Below are positions 18,502 to 26,747 of a DNA stretch of 64,000 bases, one piece after another (position 1 is the first letter of the stretch; each line of letters opens with the position of its first letter). The stretch is from Parachryseolinea silvisoli (GTDB lineage Bacteria > Bacteroidota > Bacteroidia > Cytophagales > Cyclobacteriaceae). Location: contig NZ_JAIOAO010000005.1 in the NCBI RefSeq assembly GCF_021190955.1, positions 124,001 through 188,000 on the forward strand. The letters are read 5' to 3'. The translations under genes and the position numbers were made by a program. A model generated the notes under the pieces. The model searched no databases. It was given only the letters and a program-made list of their open reading frames with translations, and had not been told where the DNA came from.

Positions 18502-19293
18502 ATGCGATATTTTTATGCTGGGGCCTTGGCACTCCTGTTTGCCGGGTGCGACCTCTTTGAGTACCATCCCTACGAAGTCAGAATCCCTGACAGTGACACG
18601 AATCTGAATGCCAAAGCCATCGCACGGATTCAGCAAACAACCCCTGCTACGGATACGCTCACCCTTATTTTAATGGGCGACACGCAACGTTTTTACGACG
18701 AGGTTGAAGACTTCGTGTCGAGCGCAAACAAACAGAAGGCCGACTTCGTGATGCTCGATGGCGACATTACCGACTTCGGCGTACGCGATGAGTTCGAGTG
18801 GATACACGACATCATGCGCAAGCTCAACAAACCGTACCTGGCGGTAATCGGCAACCACGACCTGTCGGGCAACGGTGAGAAAGTGTATAAGAAAATGTAC
18901 GGCCCACTCAACGACTCGTTCTTGTACCGCGACTTCAAGTTTATTCTATTAAATACCAACTCGCGCGAGTACGCCTTTGACGGCAACGTTCCCGACCTGG
19001 ACTGGTTGCAAAAGCAGTTGGCGGGCGACGACTTCCAACGCGCCGTGGTAATTTCACACGTGCCACCCTTTGATAGCGACTTTGATAAAACGCTGGCGGC
19101 CAAATACAACGAAACACTCTACAGCTCGGGCAAGGTGAACTTATCGCTGCACGGTCATCTGCACGCCTTCCGCGACACGACGTACAACGAGGGAAATATT
19201 CGCTATTTGGTCTCGACCAGCATGAACGAGCGGATGTACCTGATGGTAAAACTTTGGGATGATCAGGTGGAGTTTAAAAAGATATTCTATTAA
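18502..19293 (+). CDS. Calcineurin-like metallophosphoesterase lipoprotein
   Basis: The 263-residue lipoprotein has lipobox LFAGC with Cys16. The metallophosphoesterase motifs are present in order: GDTQ (in place of the usual DxH), GDITD, GNHD, SHVPPF and HGHLH. These bind the two-metal centre that hydrolyses phosphoesters. The exported location suggests periplasmic or surface phosphate release, but the substrate is unknown. The first motif has Gln where His is common (MGDTQR), a variant seen in some exported members. The stop overlaps the start of the next gene by one base (TAATG), so the two are probably translationally coupled. Confidence 0.88.
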   Translation: MRYFYAGALALLFAGCDLFEYHPYEVRIPDSDTNLNAKAIARIQQTTPATDTLTLILMGDTQRFYDEVEDFVSSANKQKADFVMLDGDITDFGVRDEFEWIHDIMRKLNKPYLAVIGNHDLSGNGEKVYKKMYGPLNDSFLYRDFKFILLNTNSREYAFDGNVPDLDWLQKQLAGDDFQRAVVISHVPPFDSDFDKTLAAKYNETLYSSGKVNLSLHGHLHAFRDTTYNEGNIRYLVSTSMNERMYLMVKLWDDQVEFKKIFY

Positions 19294-19904
19294 TGATGCG
19301 CCACCTATCTATAGTTCTTTTTGCCGCGTTCGTCCTGGCGGCCGGGGCGTCAGCTTCTGCGCAAGACAGCACGCAGCAGTCTACACGTAAATGGTATGCA
19401 CCCGATGTGGCCGTAGCCCAGTATGCAGGTAGTATCGGGTTTGTTTCGGTGGGTGCGGGGTATTCCGTCTTTCACGATAAAGCATATGTCGACCTGCTCT
19501 TTGGGTATGTGCTGCCTTCACAGGCTGGTGGCGAAAGCCTGCAAACGCTGACGCTGAAATTTACAGCGGCGCCGTGGAAGGTTCGCCTTGACGAGCGAAC
19601 GGAATTGCGACCGTTGACCATCGGTACGTTCTTTAATTACACTATGGGGCGGCAGTACTCGTCGGATTTGCCGGGCTGGTATCCGAGTGGATATTACTGG
19701 TGGAGCGAGGCCGTGCGGGTGAATATTTTTATTGGTGGAAATATTAGTCGCACAACGCCGCGGTGGAAGAATGTGAAAAGGGCGGCGCTATACTATGAGC
19801 TGGGAACGAACGAGATCAAGTTTGTGAGCTATGTGCAGAATACGGAGCATCTCAACATTTGGCAGATTTTGCATGCCGGCATTGGAGTCCGGGCGCACTT
19901 TTGA
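19293..19904 (+). CDS. Exported hypothetical protein, probable small outer-membrane barrel
   Basis: The 203-residue protein has a clear signal peptide (MMRHLSIVLFAAFVLAAGASASAQ). The mature part is rich in alternating hydrophobic and aromatic strands (VGAGYSVFHDKAYVDLLFGYV; GYYWWSEAVRVNIFIGGN) and ends in IGVRAHF with a C-terminal Phe, as outer-membrane beta-barrels do. No named family was recognised. It is coupled to the metallophosphoesterase gene by a one-base TAATG overlap, so the two products may act together in the envelope (inference). Either of two adjacent ATGs (19293, 19296) may be used. Transcription probably stops at the hairpin immediately after its stop codon. Confidence 0.72.
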   Translation: MMRHLSIVLFAAFVLAAGASASAQDSTQQSTRKWYAPDVAVAQYAGSIGFVSVGAGYSVFHDKAYVDLLFGYVLPSQAGGESLQTLTLKFTAAPWKVRLDERTELRPLTIGTFFNYTMGRQYSSDLPGWYPSGYYWWSEAVRVNIFIGGNISRTTPRWKNVKRAALYYELGTNEIKFVSYVQNTEHLNIWQILHAGIGVRAHF

Positions 19905-19955
19905 ACGGGAGTGTGACAGCGAATACGAATGATTCTCTTCGCTCTCACACCCGTT
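19904..19955. terminator. Bidirectional terminator-like hairpin between convergent genes
   Basis: AACGGG-A-GTGTGA-C-AGCGAA (19904-19923) pairs with TTCGCT-C-TCACAC-CCGTT (19938-19955) in an imperfect stem of about 17 bp. It starts on the last base of the upstream stop codon. The right arm is also the left part of a gene-end repeat. Confidence 0.6.
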
Positions 19956-19985
19956 AGCTATCGGGTTCACACTCACGCTGTTTTC
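19938..19985 (-). repeat. Gene-end palindromic repeat containing the permease stop codon
   Basis: The plus strand reads TTCGCTCTCACAC - CCGTTAGCTATCGGG - TTCACACTCACGCTGTTTTC, nearly the same as the copy at 16515 and the reverse of that at 4711. The permease stop (TGA on the minus strand, 19973-19975) falls in the GCGTGAGTGTGA part. Confidence 0.7.
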
Positions 19986-21391
19986 CGCATGGCCATGTAG
20001 TAGACCGGGATTCCCAGAAGGATTACGATTAGGCCGGGTAGCGTATATTGGCTTTCGAATATCAGGAGTAGTATGGCCAATGCGGAAGCTACAAGGATGT
20101 ATAGTGCCGGTAAGACCGGGTAGCCAAAGGCTTTGTAGGGACGGGGCATGTCAGGACGACGTTTGCGCAGGATGTAGATGCCCAGGATAGTCAATACGTA
20201 AAAGATCAATACGCCGAAGATTACCAGTGCCAATAAATCGTTGTATTTGCCGGTGAGGCAGAGTAGCGAGGCCCACGTGCACTGCATCCAGAGGCTATTG
20301 GCGGGTACACTGGCTTTGTTAAGGACGCCGGCTTTCTTGAAGAAGAGCTGGTCGGTGGCCATGGTATAAAATACACGGGCCCCCGACAGGATCAGGCCGT
20401 TGTTACATCCAAAGGTTGAGATCATGATCATGATGGCGATAACGGTCGTGCCGCTTGCGCCGAAGATATATTCGGCGGCGACCACCCCTACCCGATCGCT
20501 CTTGGCAAAGGCTATTTCCGGTAACGGAATCACAGCCAGGTACATAAGGTTAGTAAGAACATAAATAACGGTCACGATAAGCGTGCCCAGCAGCAGGCTA
20601 AGGCCGATGTTGCGTTGAGGATTTTTGACTTCACCGGCGATCGACGTGATGGAGTGCCACGAGTCGCTGGAGAACAGGGCACCTTTCATGGCCACAGCCA
20701 TGGCGCCAAAGAAAGCAAGGCCGGTAAGGGCAGTCGTGACAATCTCGTCCGTGTTACCGATCGACAAAGAATGCAGCGACCAGGCATTTTGCCAGTTCGC
20801 ATTCCACACGGCGCTGTCCGCTCCCCATACAAAGCCACACACAATTAACCCCGCCAGCGACAGAATCTTGACAATGGTCAGAAATGTCTGCAGAAAAGCG
20901 CCTTCTTTTACACCCCGGCTATTAATCCAGGTCAATAATACAATGACCCCGATCGCCACCAACTGAGAGGCTTTTAACTGAAAGTCGCCGGCGGTGAAGA
21001 GTATGTTCTCCTCCCCTACGGCGGGCAGCAGGTAGGCGGTGAACTTGGCGAAGGCTACGCCAACGGCTGCGATAGTGCCTGTATGGATAATGGTAAAGAA
21101 TGTCCATCCGTATAAGAAGCCAATGAGGGGTCCGTAGGCTTCGCGCAGGTATACATACATGCCGCCGGCGCGGGGAAACATGGCCGACAGCTCGCCATAG
21201 CTCACGGCGGCAATCACGGTAATCACACCCGTGAGCACCCACATGCCGATCAGGTAGCCGGCGCCGCCGACACTGCGTGCAATCTCTGAGCTAACAATAA
21301 AAATACCTGAGCCGATCATCGACCCGGCCACAATCATCGTGGCATCCAACAACCCCAGGCGGGGCTTGAACTCCTGTTTTGTTTCTTCCAT
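19973..21391 (-). CDS. APC-family amino acid permease
   Basis: The protein has 472 residues from the ATG at 21391 (MEETKQEFKPRLGLLD); the open frame continues upstream but reads as non-membrane sequence. The N-terminal signature MIVAGSMIGSGIFI is the unwound helix-1 substrate site of APC transporters. It is followed by about twelve hydrophobic helices, including SYGELSAMFPRAGGMYVYLREAYG and a RRPDMPRPYKAFGYPVLP loop typical of LAT/amino-acid permease-like members. It probably exchanges or takes up amino acids across the inner membrane; specificity cannot be read. It is divergent from the cyclophilin gene and ends within a gene-end repeat. Confidence 0.9.
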   Translation of the reverse strand: MEETKQEFKPRLGLLDATMIVAGSMIGSGIFIVSSEIARSVGGAGYLIGMWVLTGVITVIAAVSYGELSAMFPRAGGMYVYLREAYGPLIGFLYGWTFFTIIHTGTIAAVGVAFAKFTAYLLPAVGEENILFTAGDFQLKASQLVAIGVIVLLTWINSRGVKEGAFLQTFLTIVKILSLAGLIVCGFVWGADSAVWNANWQNAWSLHSLSIGNTDEIVTTALTGLAFFGAMAVAMKGALFSSDSWHSITSIAGEVKNPQRNIGLSLLLGTLIVTVIYVLTNLMYLAVIPLPEIAFAKSDRVGVVAAEYIFGASGTTVIAIMIMISTFGCNNGLILSGARVFYTMATDQLFFKKAGVLNKASVPANSLWMQCTWASLLCLTGKYNDLLALVIFGVLIFYVLTILGIYILRKRRPDMPRPYKAFGYPVLPALYILVASALAILLLIFESQYTLPGLIVILLGIPVYYMAMRKTA

Positions 21392-21518
21392 ACGGTTAGG
21401 TTCGGTAAACCAGATACACCAATACGCGCCCACGGCGGAGGTACCGGCATTTCCATCCCTAATAATAAGCATGGTTCATGGCTCAACCAAATACCGGCTC
21501 GGAAAACGCCGTATTCGG

Positions 21519-21526
21519 TACTTTTA
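21519..21526 (+). promoter_or_regulatory. Possible -7 element for the cyclophilin gene
   Basis: TACTTTTA is one base off TAnnTTTG and lies 14 bp before the ATG at 21540, implying a very short leader. Confidence 0.25.
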
Positions 21527-21539
21527 CTATATTAACCCC

Positions 21540-22211
21540 ATGATCAGACTGTATTATATCCTTGGCCTGCTGTTGCTGTTTTCATGCGGCAAAAAAGAGG
21601 GCGAAGTCATTACGTCCGCCAACGTGCGGGACGTGTTAACCCGCTATGGAAAAGAACACCCCGAGACGGAAGTTCTTATCGAAACCAAGTATGGCAACAT
21701 GCGCCTGCGGCTGTATGAGGATACGCCCCTGCACCGTGCCAACTTCATCAAGCTGATCAAAGAAGGATATTACGAGGATGCCGATTTTTATCGCATTGTC
21801 TACGAATTTATGATCCAGGGCGGCGACCTGAAGAAGAACCTGGGCTACCGCATTCCGTCGGAATTCAACCCGAAGTATATCCACAAGAAGGGTGCATTGT
21901 CGATGGCGCGGGTGGACGAAAACAACCCCAACCTGGAGTCGTCGGCGGCCGAATTTTTTATCGTGCACGGAGGCCGTTACTTGCCCGAGGATGTTGACAT
22001 GGAGGCCCGCAACCTGGGGCTTACCCTCACACCGCAGCAGAAAGAAACCTATGCCGCCAACGGCGGTTACATGACGCTGGACATGAAGTACACGGTGTTT
22101 GGGGAGCTGATCGAAGGCATCGAAGTGGTGGACAAGATTGCGACCGAAAAAGTGTACAGCACGGATAAGCCGCTGCGCGAGATTCCTTTCAAGATTAGCG
22201 TGGTCCGTTAG
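21540..22211 (+). CDS. Cyclophilin-type peptidyl-prolyl isomerase lipoprotein
   Basis: The protein has 223 residues from the ATG at 21540; the open frame extends upstream to 21339 but that part overlaps the divergent permease gene. A lipoprotein signal ends at FSCGKK (Cys near 14). The catalytic domain shows YGNMRLRLYEDTPLHRANF, then FYRIVYEFMIQGGD (cyclophilin Arg and the FMxQGGD core), followed by GALSMAR and SSAAEFFIV. It isomerises prolyl bonds to help fold envelope proteins in the periplasm. Like related Bacteroidota enzymes it has an insertion (EDVDMEARNLGLTLTPQQKE) before the final YTVFGELIEGIEVVDKI. Confidence 0.92.
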   Translation: MIRLYYILGLLLLFSCGKKEGEVITSANVRDVLTRYGKEHPETEVLIETKYGNMRLRLYEDTPLHRANFIKLIKEGYYEDADFYRIVYEFMIQGGDLKKNLGYRIPSEFNPKYIHKKGALSMARVDENNPNLESSAAEFFIVHGGRYLPEDVDMEARNLGLTLTPQQKETYAANGGYMTLDMKYTVFGELIEGIEVVDKIATEKVYSTDKPLREIPFKISVVR

Positions 22212-22409
22212 ACAATGCAAAGATTCTAAGAGAAAAACAATAATCGGGTGAGTGTGTCGTTGGCACATGCGCCCAATGACCGGATTTCGGTTTTATCGAC
22301 CCTGTGTAGCGTTAAACGACTGAATTTACGGCTTAAAAAAAATGTGCTAGTAAAAAAAACGTGAGTGTCGTAAGTTGCACCACGATCACGACAACTGAAA
22401 AGACCACTT

Positions 22410-23126
22410 ATGAAAAATTTTGTAGCCCTGGTAGTGTGCCTGCTGGCCTTGCAGTATGCTTTCGCGCAGGACACCCCTGCCACCACCGAACAAACGACGC
22501 CGGCCACCACACCGGCTCAAACCACGCCACCACCTGCCACCACGGCCACCCCCACGGTTACCAAACCCCGCCAGGCCCCCGTGGCCGAACCGACCATCGA
22601 TGAAGACGGCCCCATTACGCTGCGCGAGCGCTTCGCGATCATGAAAACCAAATCGCAAAACTACCGCGAGTATAAGGTGATCAAAGAAAGTGTTCTGGAT
22701 GGTGTGTGGAAGATCATTCGCGACTCGATCTCCGCAAAAGATGCCGCGATCCGCAAAGCGAAACAAGACATTGCTGCCCTGAACGGGCAATTGGGGGGCG
22801 TGCAGGATAACCTGAAGCAAAAAGAGGCTTCCATGACAGAGATCCTGTATGACAGCACACACATCAGCGTGTTGGGAATCGATATGGAGAAAGGTACCTT
22901 CCTGACATTGATTGCGGTGCTCCTCGGCGCGCTGGCCGTTGTCGTGGGAACTGTCATTGGTCGTATGAAGCTGATGACTAAGACATTGCAAGAGAAAAAG
23001 CTGGCGGTGAACATGGTCACCAACGAGTACGAAGACTATAAGCGTAAGGCGATGGATAAGCAGACAAAGCTTTCGCGGGAGCTCCAGGATGAGCGGAATA
23101 AGCTTGCTGCGATTAATCGTTCCTGA
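22410..23126 (+). CDS. Exported membrane coiled-coil protein of unknown function
   Basis: The 238-residue protein has a signal peptide (MKNFVALVVCLLALQYAFAQ) and a Thr/Pro/Ala-rich low-complexity linker (about 21-65). A helical region with ITLRERFAIMKTKSQNYREYKVIKESVLDGVWKI wording follows, then a coiled coil, one membrane helix (about 167-187, TFLTLIAVLLGALAVVVGTVIG) and a charged C-terminal coiled coil ending DERNKLAAINRS. No function is assigned. It is monocistronic, followed by a strong terminator at 23149-23174. The last 12 codons, the stop region and the terminator are repeated at 27421-27516, beyond the sulfur gene cluster. Differences within the codons there are all synonymous. Confidence 0.75.
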   Translation: MKNFVALVVCLLALQYAFAQDTPATTEQTTPATTPAQTTPPPATTATPTVTKPRQAPVAEPTIDEDGPITLRERFAIMKTKSQNYREYKVIKESVLDGVWKIIRDSISAKDAAIRKAKQDIAALNGQLGGVQDNLKQKEASMTEILYDSTHISVLGIDMEKGTFLTLIAVLLGALAVVVGTVIGRMKLMTKTLQEKKLAVNMVTNEYEDYKRKAMDKQTKLSRELQDERNKLAAINRS

Positions 23127-23183
23127 TTAGATATTACTTATTCACGAGAAAGAGCCAGGTTTCCCTGGCTCTTTGCATTTGGG
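23088..23183 (+). repeat. Left copy of 96-bp direct repeat (gene 3' end plus terminator)
   Basis: Matches 27421-27516 over 96 bp without gaps, about 83 identical by hand count. It covers the last 12 codons of the 22410 gene, its stop region and its terminator; the final 40 bp are identical. Confidence 0.85.
23149..23174 (+). terminator. Rho-independent terminator of the 22410 gene
   Basis: AAAGAGCCAGG and CCTGGCTCTTT form a perfect 11-bp stem around TTTC. The A and T ends of the stem make it usable in both directions. Confidence 0.85.
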
Positions 23184-23255
23184 AAATCACCAGCTTATCG
23201 CCTGCACATCTTAAATTACGGAGTGGCTACTGTACATTTCTTCCCGTCAACGTTA

Positions 23256-23274
23256 ACTTGTCGGAAAGACAAGT
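23256..23274. promoter_or_regulatory. Dyad upstream of the Crp-like regulator gene
   Basis: ACTTGTC-GGAAA-GACAAGT is a perfect 7-5-7 inverted repeat about 120 bp before the regulator ATG. It is an operator candidate of unknown reader. Confidence 0.35.
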
Positions 23275-23343
23275 GCATACATATTTATACCGACAGTCTA
23301 TAATCGCGAAAAAAACGAAAGCACTTACAGTCATAGAAAATTT

Positions 23344-23360
23344 GTTACTTTTCGAGTAAC
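23344..23360. promoter_or_regulatory. Second dyad just before the Crp-like regulator gene
   Basis: GTTACT-TTTCG-AGTAAC is a perfect 6-5-6 inverted repeat ending 29 bp before the ATG at 23390. It does not resemble the TGTGA-N6-TCAC boxes downstream, so control by a different factor is possible. Confidence 0.35.
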
Positions 23361-23389
23361 TTATTACCCTAACGAAATTCCCGCCGGAC

Positions 23390-24013
23390 ATGTGCCTGGA
23401 GCAAATCTTCCCACAATTTGACACCGACCTCATTAAACACTTGGAGTCTATTGGAAACGTGGTAGTGTTTGAAGAAGGCGCCATGATGATGCGGCCGGGT
23501 CAATATTTTAAATATTCCTTGCTTATCCTGGACGGCCGGGTAAAACTCTATCGCGAAGGAGAAGACGGCGAGGAATTTTTCCTGTATTACCTCGAAAAAG
23601 GAAACGCGTGTGCGCTGTCCATGATCTGCGCCACCAAAAATGAAACCAGCGCCGTCAAGGCCAAAGCGGTAACGCCTGTAAAAGCGCTTACGATTCCCAT
23701 TCAATATATGGACGGTCTTATGAAAGACCACCGGCAGTGGTATTATTTTGTGCTGGAAACATACCGGGCGCGTTTCAATGAATTGTTGGAGGTCATTGAC
23801 CAGGTGGCATTCCACTCCATGGATCAGAAGCTGGAGTTCTATCTCAAGCGACAATTCGATTCCGTCGGTGGAAAGAATATTGTCGTCACCCACCAGGAAA
23901 TAGCGGACGACCTGAACTCGTCCCGCGAGGTCATTTCCCGGTTGCTCAAAAAACTGGAAACACAGAAACGGATCTCCATTTCACGAAATGAGATTGTCCG
24001 CCTGAGTTTATAA
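23390..24013 (+). CDS. Crp/Fnr-family transcriptional regulator of the sulfur module
   Basis: The 207-residue regulator has a cyclic-nucleotide-binding-fold sensor (about 15-115), a long dimer helix and a winged HTH (VTHQEIADDLNSSREVISRLLKKLE). The recognition helix has Arg179-Glu180 and Arg184 in the same spacing as the DNA-reading residues of E. coli CRP, which read TGTGA. Ser183-Arg184 also resembles FNR. TGTGA-N6-TCAC boxes follow directly at 24021 and again at 24894 and 27066. The sensor has a CALSMIC segment (Cys74, Cys80) that could act as a thiol or persulfide switch (inference). There is no FNR-type N-terminal iron-sulfur cysteine cluster. It lies first in the cluster and probably activates tauE and the persulfide genes. 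No clear Shine-Dalgarno precedes the ATG. Confidence 0.9.
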   Translation: MCLEQIFPQFDTDLIKHLESIGNVVVFEEGAMMMRPGQYFKYSLLILDGRVKLYREGEDGEEFFLYYLEKGNACALSMICATKNETSAVKAKAVTPVKALTIPIQYMDGLMKDHRQWYYFVLETYRARFNELLEVIDQVAFHSMDQKLEFYLKRQFDSVGGKNIVVTHQEIADDLNSSREVISRLLKKLETQKRISISRNEIVRLSL

Positions 24014-24020
24014 CGGGTTG

Positions 24021-24066
24021 TGTGAGTCCAGTCACGGACTGCCCTCTTTCTATCTCCGTACTTTAC
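24021..24066 (+). promoter_or_regulatory. CRP-like box and -7 element before tauE
   Basis: TGTGA-GTCCAG-TCACG (24021-24036) matches TGTGA-N6-TCACA at 9 of 10 positions. TACTTTAC (24059-24066) resembles TAnnTTTG. The box centre is 30.5 bp before the first base of this element, the same spacing as at the next promoter, which fits a class II activator site near -41.5. Confidence 0.6.
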
Positions 24067-24083
24067 GGATAATTACAAAGAGG

Positions 24084-24881
24084 ATGGAAAATTTTGCAGG
24101 ATACATGGCTTCGGCATTGATCGGCGTTTCACTGGGCCTCATCGGGGGCGGAGGCTCTATCATCACCATTCCGGTGCTAGTTTATCTCTTCCACATCGAG
24201 CCCACGCTGGCCACAGCTTACTCGCTTTTTATTGTCGGTACCACTTCCATGGTCGGCGGCATACGCAGCACGTTGCTTAAAACCGTGGATTATAAAAGTG
24301 CGCTGCTCTTTTCGCTGCCATCGACCTTGGCTGTTTATCTGACAAGACACTTTCTACTTCCTCACATACCTGGCAACTTATTCTCGCTCGGAACCTTTAC
24401 ACTCACGCGGGACATTACGCTTATGCTCTTCTTCTCGGTCATCATGGTGTTGGCCGCAATCCGTATGATCCGCGACAAACAGCGTGAAGAGAAAGAGATA
24501 GTTCTGAGCGCAAGGCGGTTCGCCATCATCCTGTTTCAGGGGGGCATCGTCGGGATCATCACCGGTATTGTCGGTGCGGGCGGAGGTTTCCTGATCATTC
24601 CCGCACTTGTCCTGCTGGTGGGCCTGCCTATGAAAAAGGCCATTGGCACGTCACTGATCGTTATAGCCGTGAACTCTCTTGTCGGCTTTATAGGCGACAT
24701 GCACTTGGTGCACGAGATCGATTTCCGGCTGATGATCATACTCTCCGTACTGGCGATCATGGGCGTCTTTGCGGGCATGTTCCTATCCAGGTTTATCGAC
24801 GGCAAGAATCTCAAATCTGGGTTCGGCTGGTTTGCGCTGGCCATGGCTGTCTTTATTATCGTAAAAGAATTGGCGATATAA
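24084..24881 (+). CDS. TauE/SafE-family sulfite/organosulfonate exporter
   Basis: The protein has 265 residues from the ATG at 24084, which follows AAAGAGG; the longer frame from 24018 would swallow the CRP-like box. It has two repeats with GGGGSIITIPVLVYL near the N-terminus and GAGGGFLIIPALVLL near residue 165. Each begins a four-helix half, typical of TauE/SafE permeases. These move sulfite, sulfonates or related anions out of the cytoplasm. Beside a persulfide dioxygenase-like protein the natural role is export of the sulfite produced (inference from context and family). It has its own CRP-like box and is followed by a second box before the next gene. Confidence 0.9.
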   Translation: MENFAGYMASALIGVSLGLIGGGGSIITIPVLVYLFHIEPTLATAYSLFIVGTTSMVGGIRSTLLKTVDYKSALLFSLPSTLAVYLTRHFLLPHIPGNLFSLGTFTLTRDITLMLFFSVIMVLAAIRMIRDKQREEKEIVLSARRFAIILFQGGIVGIITGIVGAGGGFLIIPALVLLVGLPMKKAIGTSLIVIAVNSLVGFIGDMHLVHEIDFRLMIILSVLAIMGVFAGMFLSRFIDGKNLKSGFGWFALAMAVFIIVKELAI

Positions 24882-24893
24882 AGTTGTGAGCCA

Positions 24894-24939
24894 TGTGACT
24901 TTTGTCACGGAAAGCGGGCTGCCCGGGTTCGTAACTTTG
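24894..24939 (+). promoter_or_regulatory. CRP-like box and perfect -7 element before the MBL-rhodanese gene
   Basis: TGTGA-CTTTTG-TCACG (24894-24909) matches the CRP consensus at 9 of 10 positions. TAACTTTG (24932-24939) is a perfect TAnnTTTG element. Centre-to-element distance is 30.5 bp, identical to the site before tauE. Confidence 0.7.
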
Positions 24940-24975
24940 TGTCAGGATACAACAACGGGAATAAAACCATCAATC

Positions 24976-26388
24976 ATGAAAATAGAACAGATTTATACCG
25001 GGTGCCTGGCACAAGGTGCCTATTACATCCGTTCCGGAAAAGAAGCGGTGATTATCGATCCGCTTCGTGAGGTCCAACCTTATATAGAAAAAGCGGAAGC
25101 CGAACAAGTGCAAATCAAGTATGTGCTGGAAACTCATTTTCATGCGGACTTTGTATCGGGGCATCTCGATTTGGCGGCCAGCACGGGTGCTACCATTGTT
25201 TACGGACCAACGGCTCAGCCCAAATTCAAGGCGCATATCGCCCGCGATGGTGAGGAATTGAAAGTGGGAAACATCACCATCAAGGTGCTGCATACCCCAG
25301 GACATACGATGGAGTCTACCTGTTATTTGCTCAAAGACGAGAACGGTGTGGATCACGCCCTCTTCAGCGGCGACACCTTGTTTCTCGGCGACGTGGGGCG
25401 GCCCGACCTCGCGCAAAAAGCCGCGCACCTGACCCAGGAAGAACTCGCCGGCTTGCTCTTTGACTCTCTGCGAAACAAGATCATGCCTTTGGCTGACCAG
25501 GTCATCGTCTACCCTGCTCATGGTGCAGGATCAGCGTGCGGCAAGAATATGATGAAAGAAACCGTGGATACACTGGGCAACCAAAAAAAGGTAAACTATG
25601 CGCTGCGCGCCAGTATGACCCGCGACGAGTTTATCAAAGAAGTGACTGCCGGTCTGCTGCCGCCGCCGTCATACTTTCCTGAAAACGTAAAGATGAATAA
25701 GGAAGGTTACGAAAGCATAGACACTGTTTTGAACAAAGGCATGCGTGCCCTTTCGGCCGAAGCTTTTGAACTGACGGCCAACGAAACCGGTGCGCTGGTG
25801 CTGGACACGCGCGATGCTCAGGTCTTTGCGAGTGGGTTCATTCCCAGGTCGATTAATATCGGCATTGACGGAAGTTTTGCGCCGTGGGTAGGTGCCATCA
25901 TCCCGGGTACGCAGCAGCCGCTGCTGATCGTGGCTGACAAAGGCCGCGAAGAAGAAGTGATTACCCGCTTGGCCCGCGTGGGTTTTGATCATGCGATCGG
26001 CTACCTGAACGGCGGATTCCAAACCTGGCGCGATGCCGGCAAGGAAATCGACCTGGTCGACACAATCTCCGCCGCCGAGTTTGCCGGGCGGTTTAAGGAG
26101 CAAAAACTATACGTCATCGACGTGCGTAAGCCCGGAGAGTATCAAGCCGAGCACATCGAAGGAGCCGCAAATGTGCCGCTCGACTACATCAACCAGCACC
26201 TCGCCGAGATCCCGAAGACCGGCGACGTCTACCTGCATTGCGCCGGAGGGTATCGCTCGATGATCGCCGCTTCCATCCTCAAAGCACGTGGCTGGAACAA
26301 CCTCACAGACGTACAGGGCGGATTAAAAGCCATCGCCGCAACGGCCGTGCCGCGTACCGATTTCGCCTGCACAAAATCAACTAAGTAA
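24976..26388 (+). CDS. MBL-fold persulfide dioxygenase-like protein fused to two rhodanese domains
   Basis: The protein has 470 residues from the ATG at 24976; the upstream frame contains the promoter. Residues 1-210 are a metallo-beta-lactamase domain of the ETHE1/glyoxalase II type: THFHADFVSGH (His54, His56, Asp58), TPGHT (His110), SGDTLFLGDVGRPDL (Asp133) and YPAHGAGSACG (His182). Residues 255-360 are a rhodanese domain without the active-site cysteine (VADKGRE where CxxGxR is expected). Residues 365-460 are a second rhodanese with Cys422 in HCAGGYRS. Such fusions oxidise glutathione or other persulfides to sulfite and move sulfane sulfur. With TauE and a free rhodanese it forms a sulfide/persulfide detoxification route in the cytoplasm. 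Confidence 0.92.
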   Translation: MKIEQIYTGCLAQGAYYIRSGKEAVIIDPLREVQPYIEKAEAEQVQIKYVLETHFHADFVSGHLDLAASTGATIVYGPTAQPKFKAHIARDGEELKVGNITIKVLHTPGHTMESTCYLLKDENGVDHALFSGDTLFLGDVGRPDLAQKAAHLTQEELAGLLFDSLRNKIMPLADQVIVYPAHGAGSACGKNMMKETVDTLGNQKKVNYALRASMTRDEFIKEVTAGLLPPPSYFPENVKMNKEGYESIDTVLNKGMRALSAEAFELTANETGALVLDTRDAQVFASGFIPRSINIGIDGSFAPWVGAIIPGTQQPLLIVADKGREEEVITRLARVGFDHAIGYLNGGFQTWRDAGKEIDLVDTISAAEFAGRFKEQKLYVIDVRKPGEYQAEHIEGAANVPLDYINQHLAEIPKTGDVYLHCAGGYRSMIAASILKARGWNNLTDVQGGLKAIAATAVPRTDFACTKSTK

Positions 26389-26403
26389 AGACTGAATACC
26401 GAT

Positions 26404-26724
26404 ATGAAAACAATCAACACATACGAAGATCTGGGCAGCATTGCGTTTCAACAGAGACTAAAGGAAACCCCGGGAGCCGTACTGCTGGATGTGCGTACAC
26501 CGGAAGAATTTCAGGAAGGCCGCATTCCGGGCTCGGTCAACATAGATGTGACCGACATTACCTTTCCTGAACGCGTAAATTCGTTGGATAAAAGTAAAAC
26601 TTACTTTGTGTATTGCAGGAGCGGCGGCAGAAGCCAACACGCGTGCTCGAGCATGAACAGGCTTGGGCTCACTGTCGTCAACCTGGCCGGCGGCATCCTG
26701 AGATGGACCGGAGAAGTGATCTGA
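26404..26724 (+). CDS. Single-domain rhodanese sulfurtransferase
   Basis: The 106-residue cytoplasmic protein is one rhodanese domain with DVRTPEEFQEGRIPGSVNID and the active-site loop CRSGGRS (Cys71). The loop length is that of sulfane-sulfur transferases (GlpE/PspE-like) rather than of Cdc25-like phosphatases. It transfers sulfane sulfur to thiols and probably feeds or drains the persulfide pool handled by the MBL-rhodanese protein encoded 15 bp upstream. Transcription from the 24932 promoter most likely continues into this gene; no separate promoter or hairpin is seen in the gap. Confidence 0.92.
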   Translation: MKTINTYEDLGSIAFQQRLKETPGAVLLDVRTPEEFQEGRIPGSVNIDVTDITFPERVNSLDKSKTYFVYCRSGGRSQHACSSMNRLGLTVVNLAGGILRWTGEVI

Positions 26725-26747
26725 AAGACAAAACTATAAATAATACG

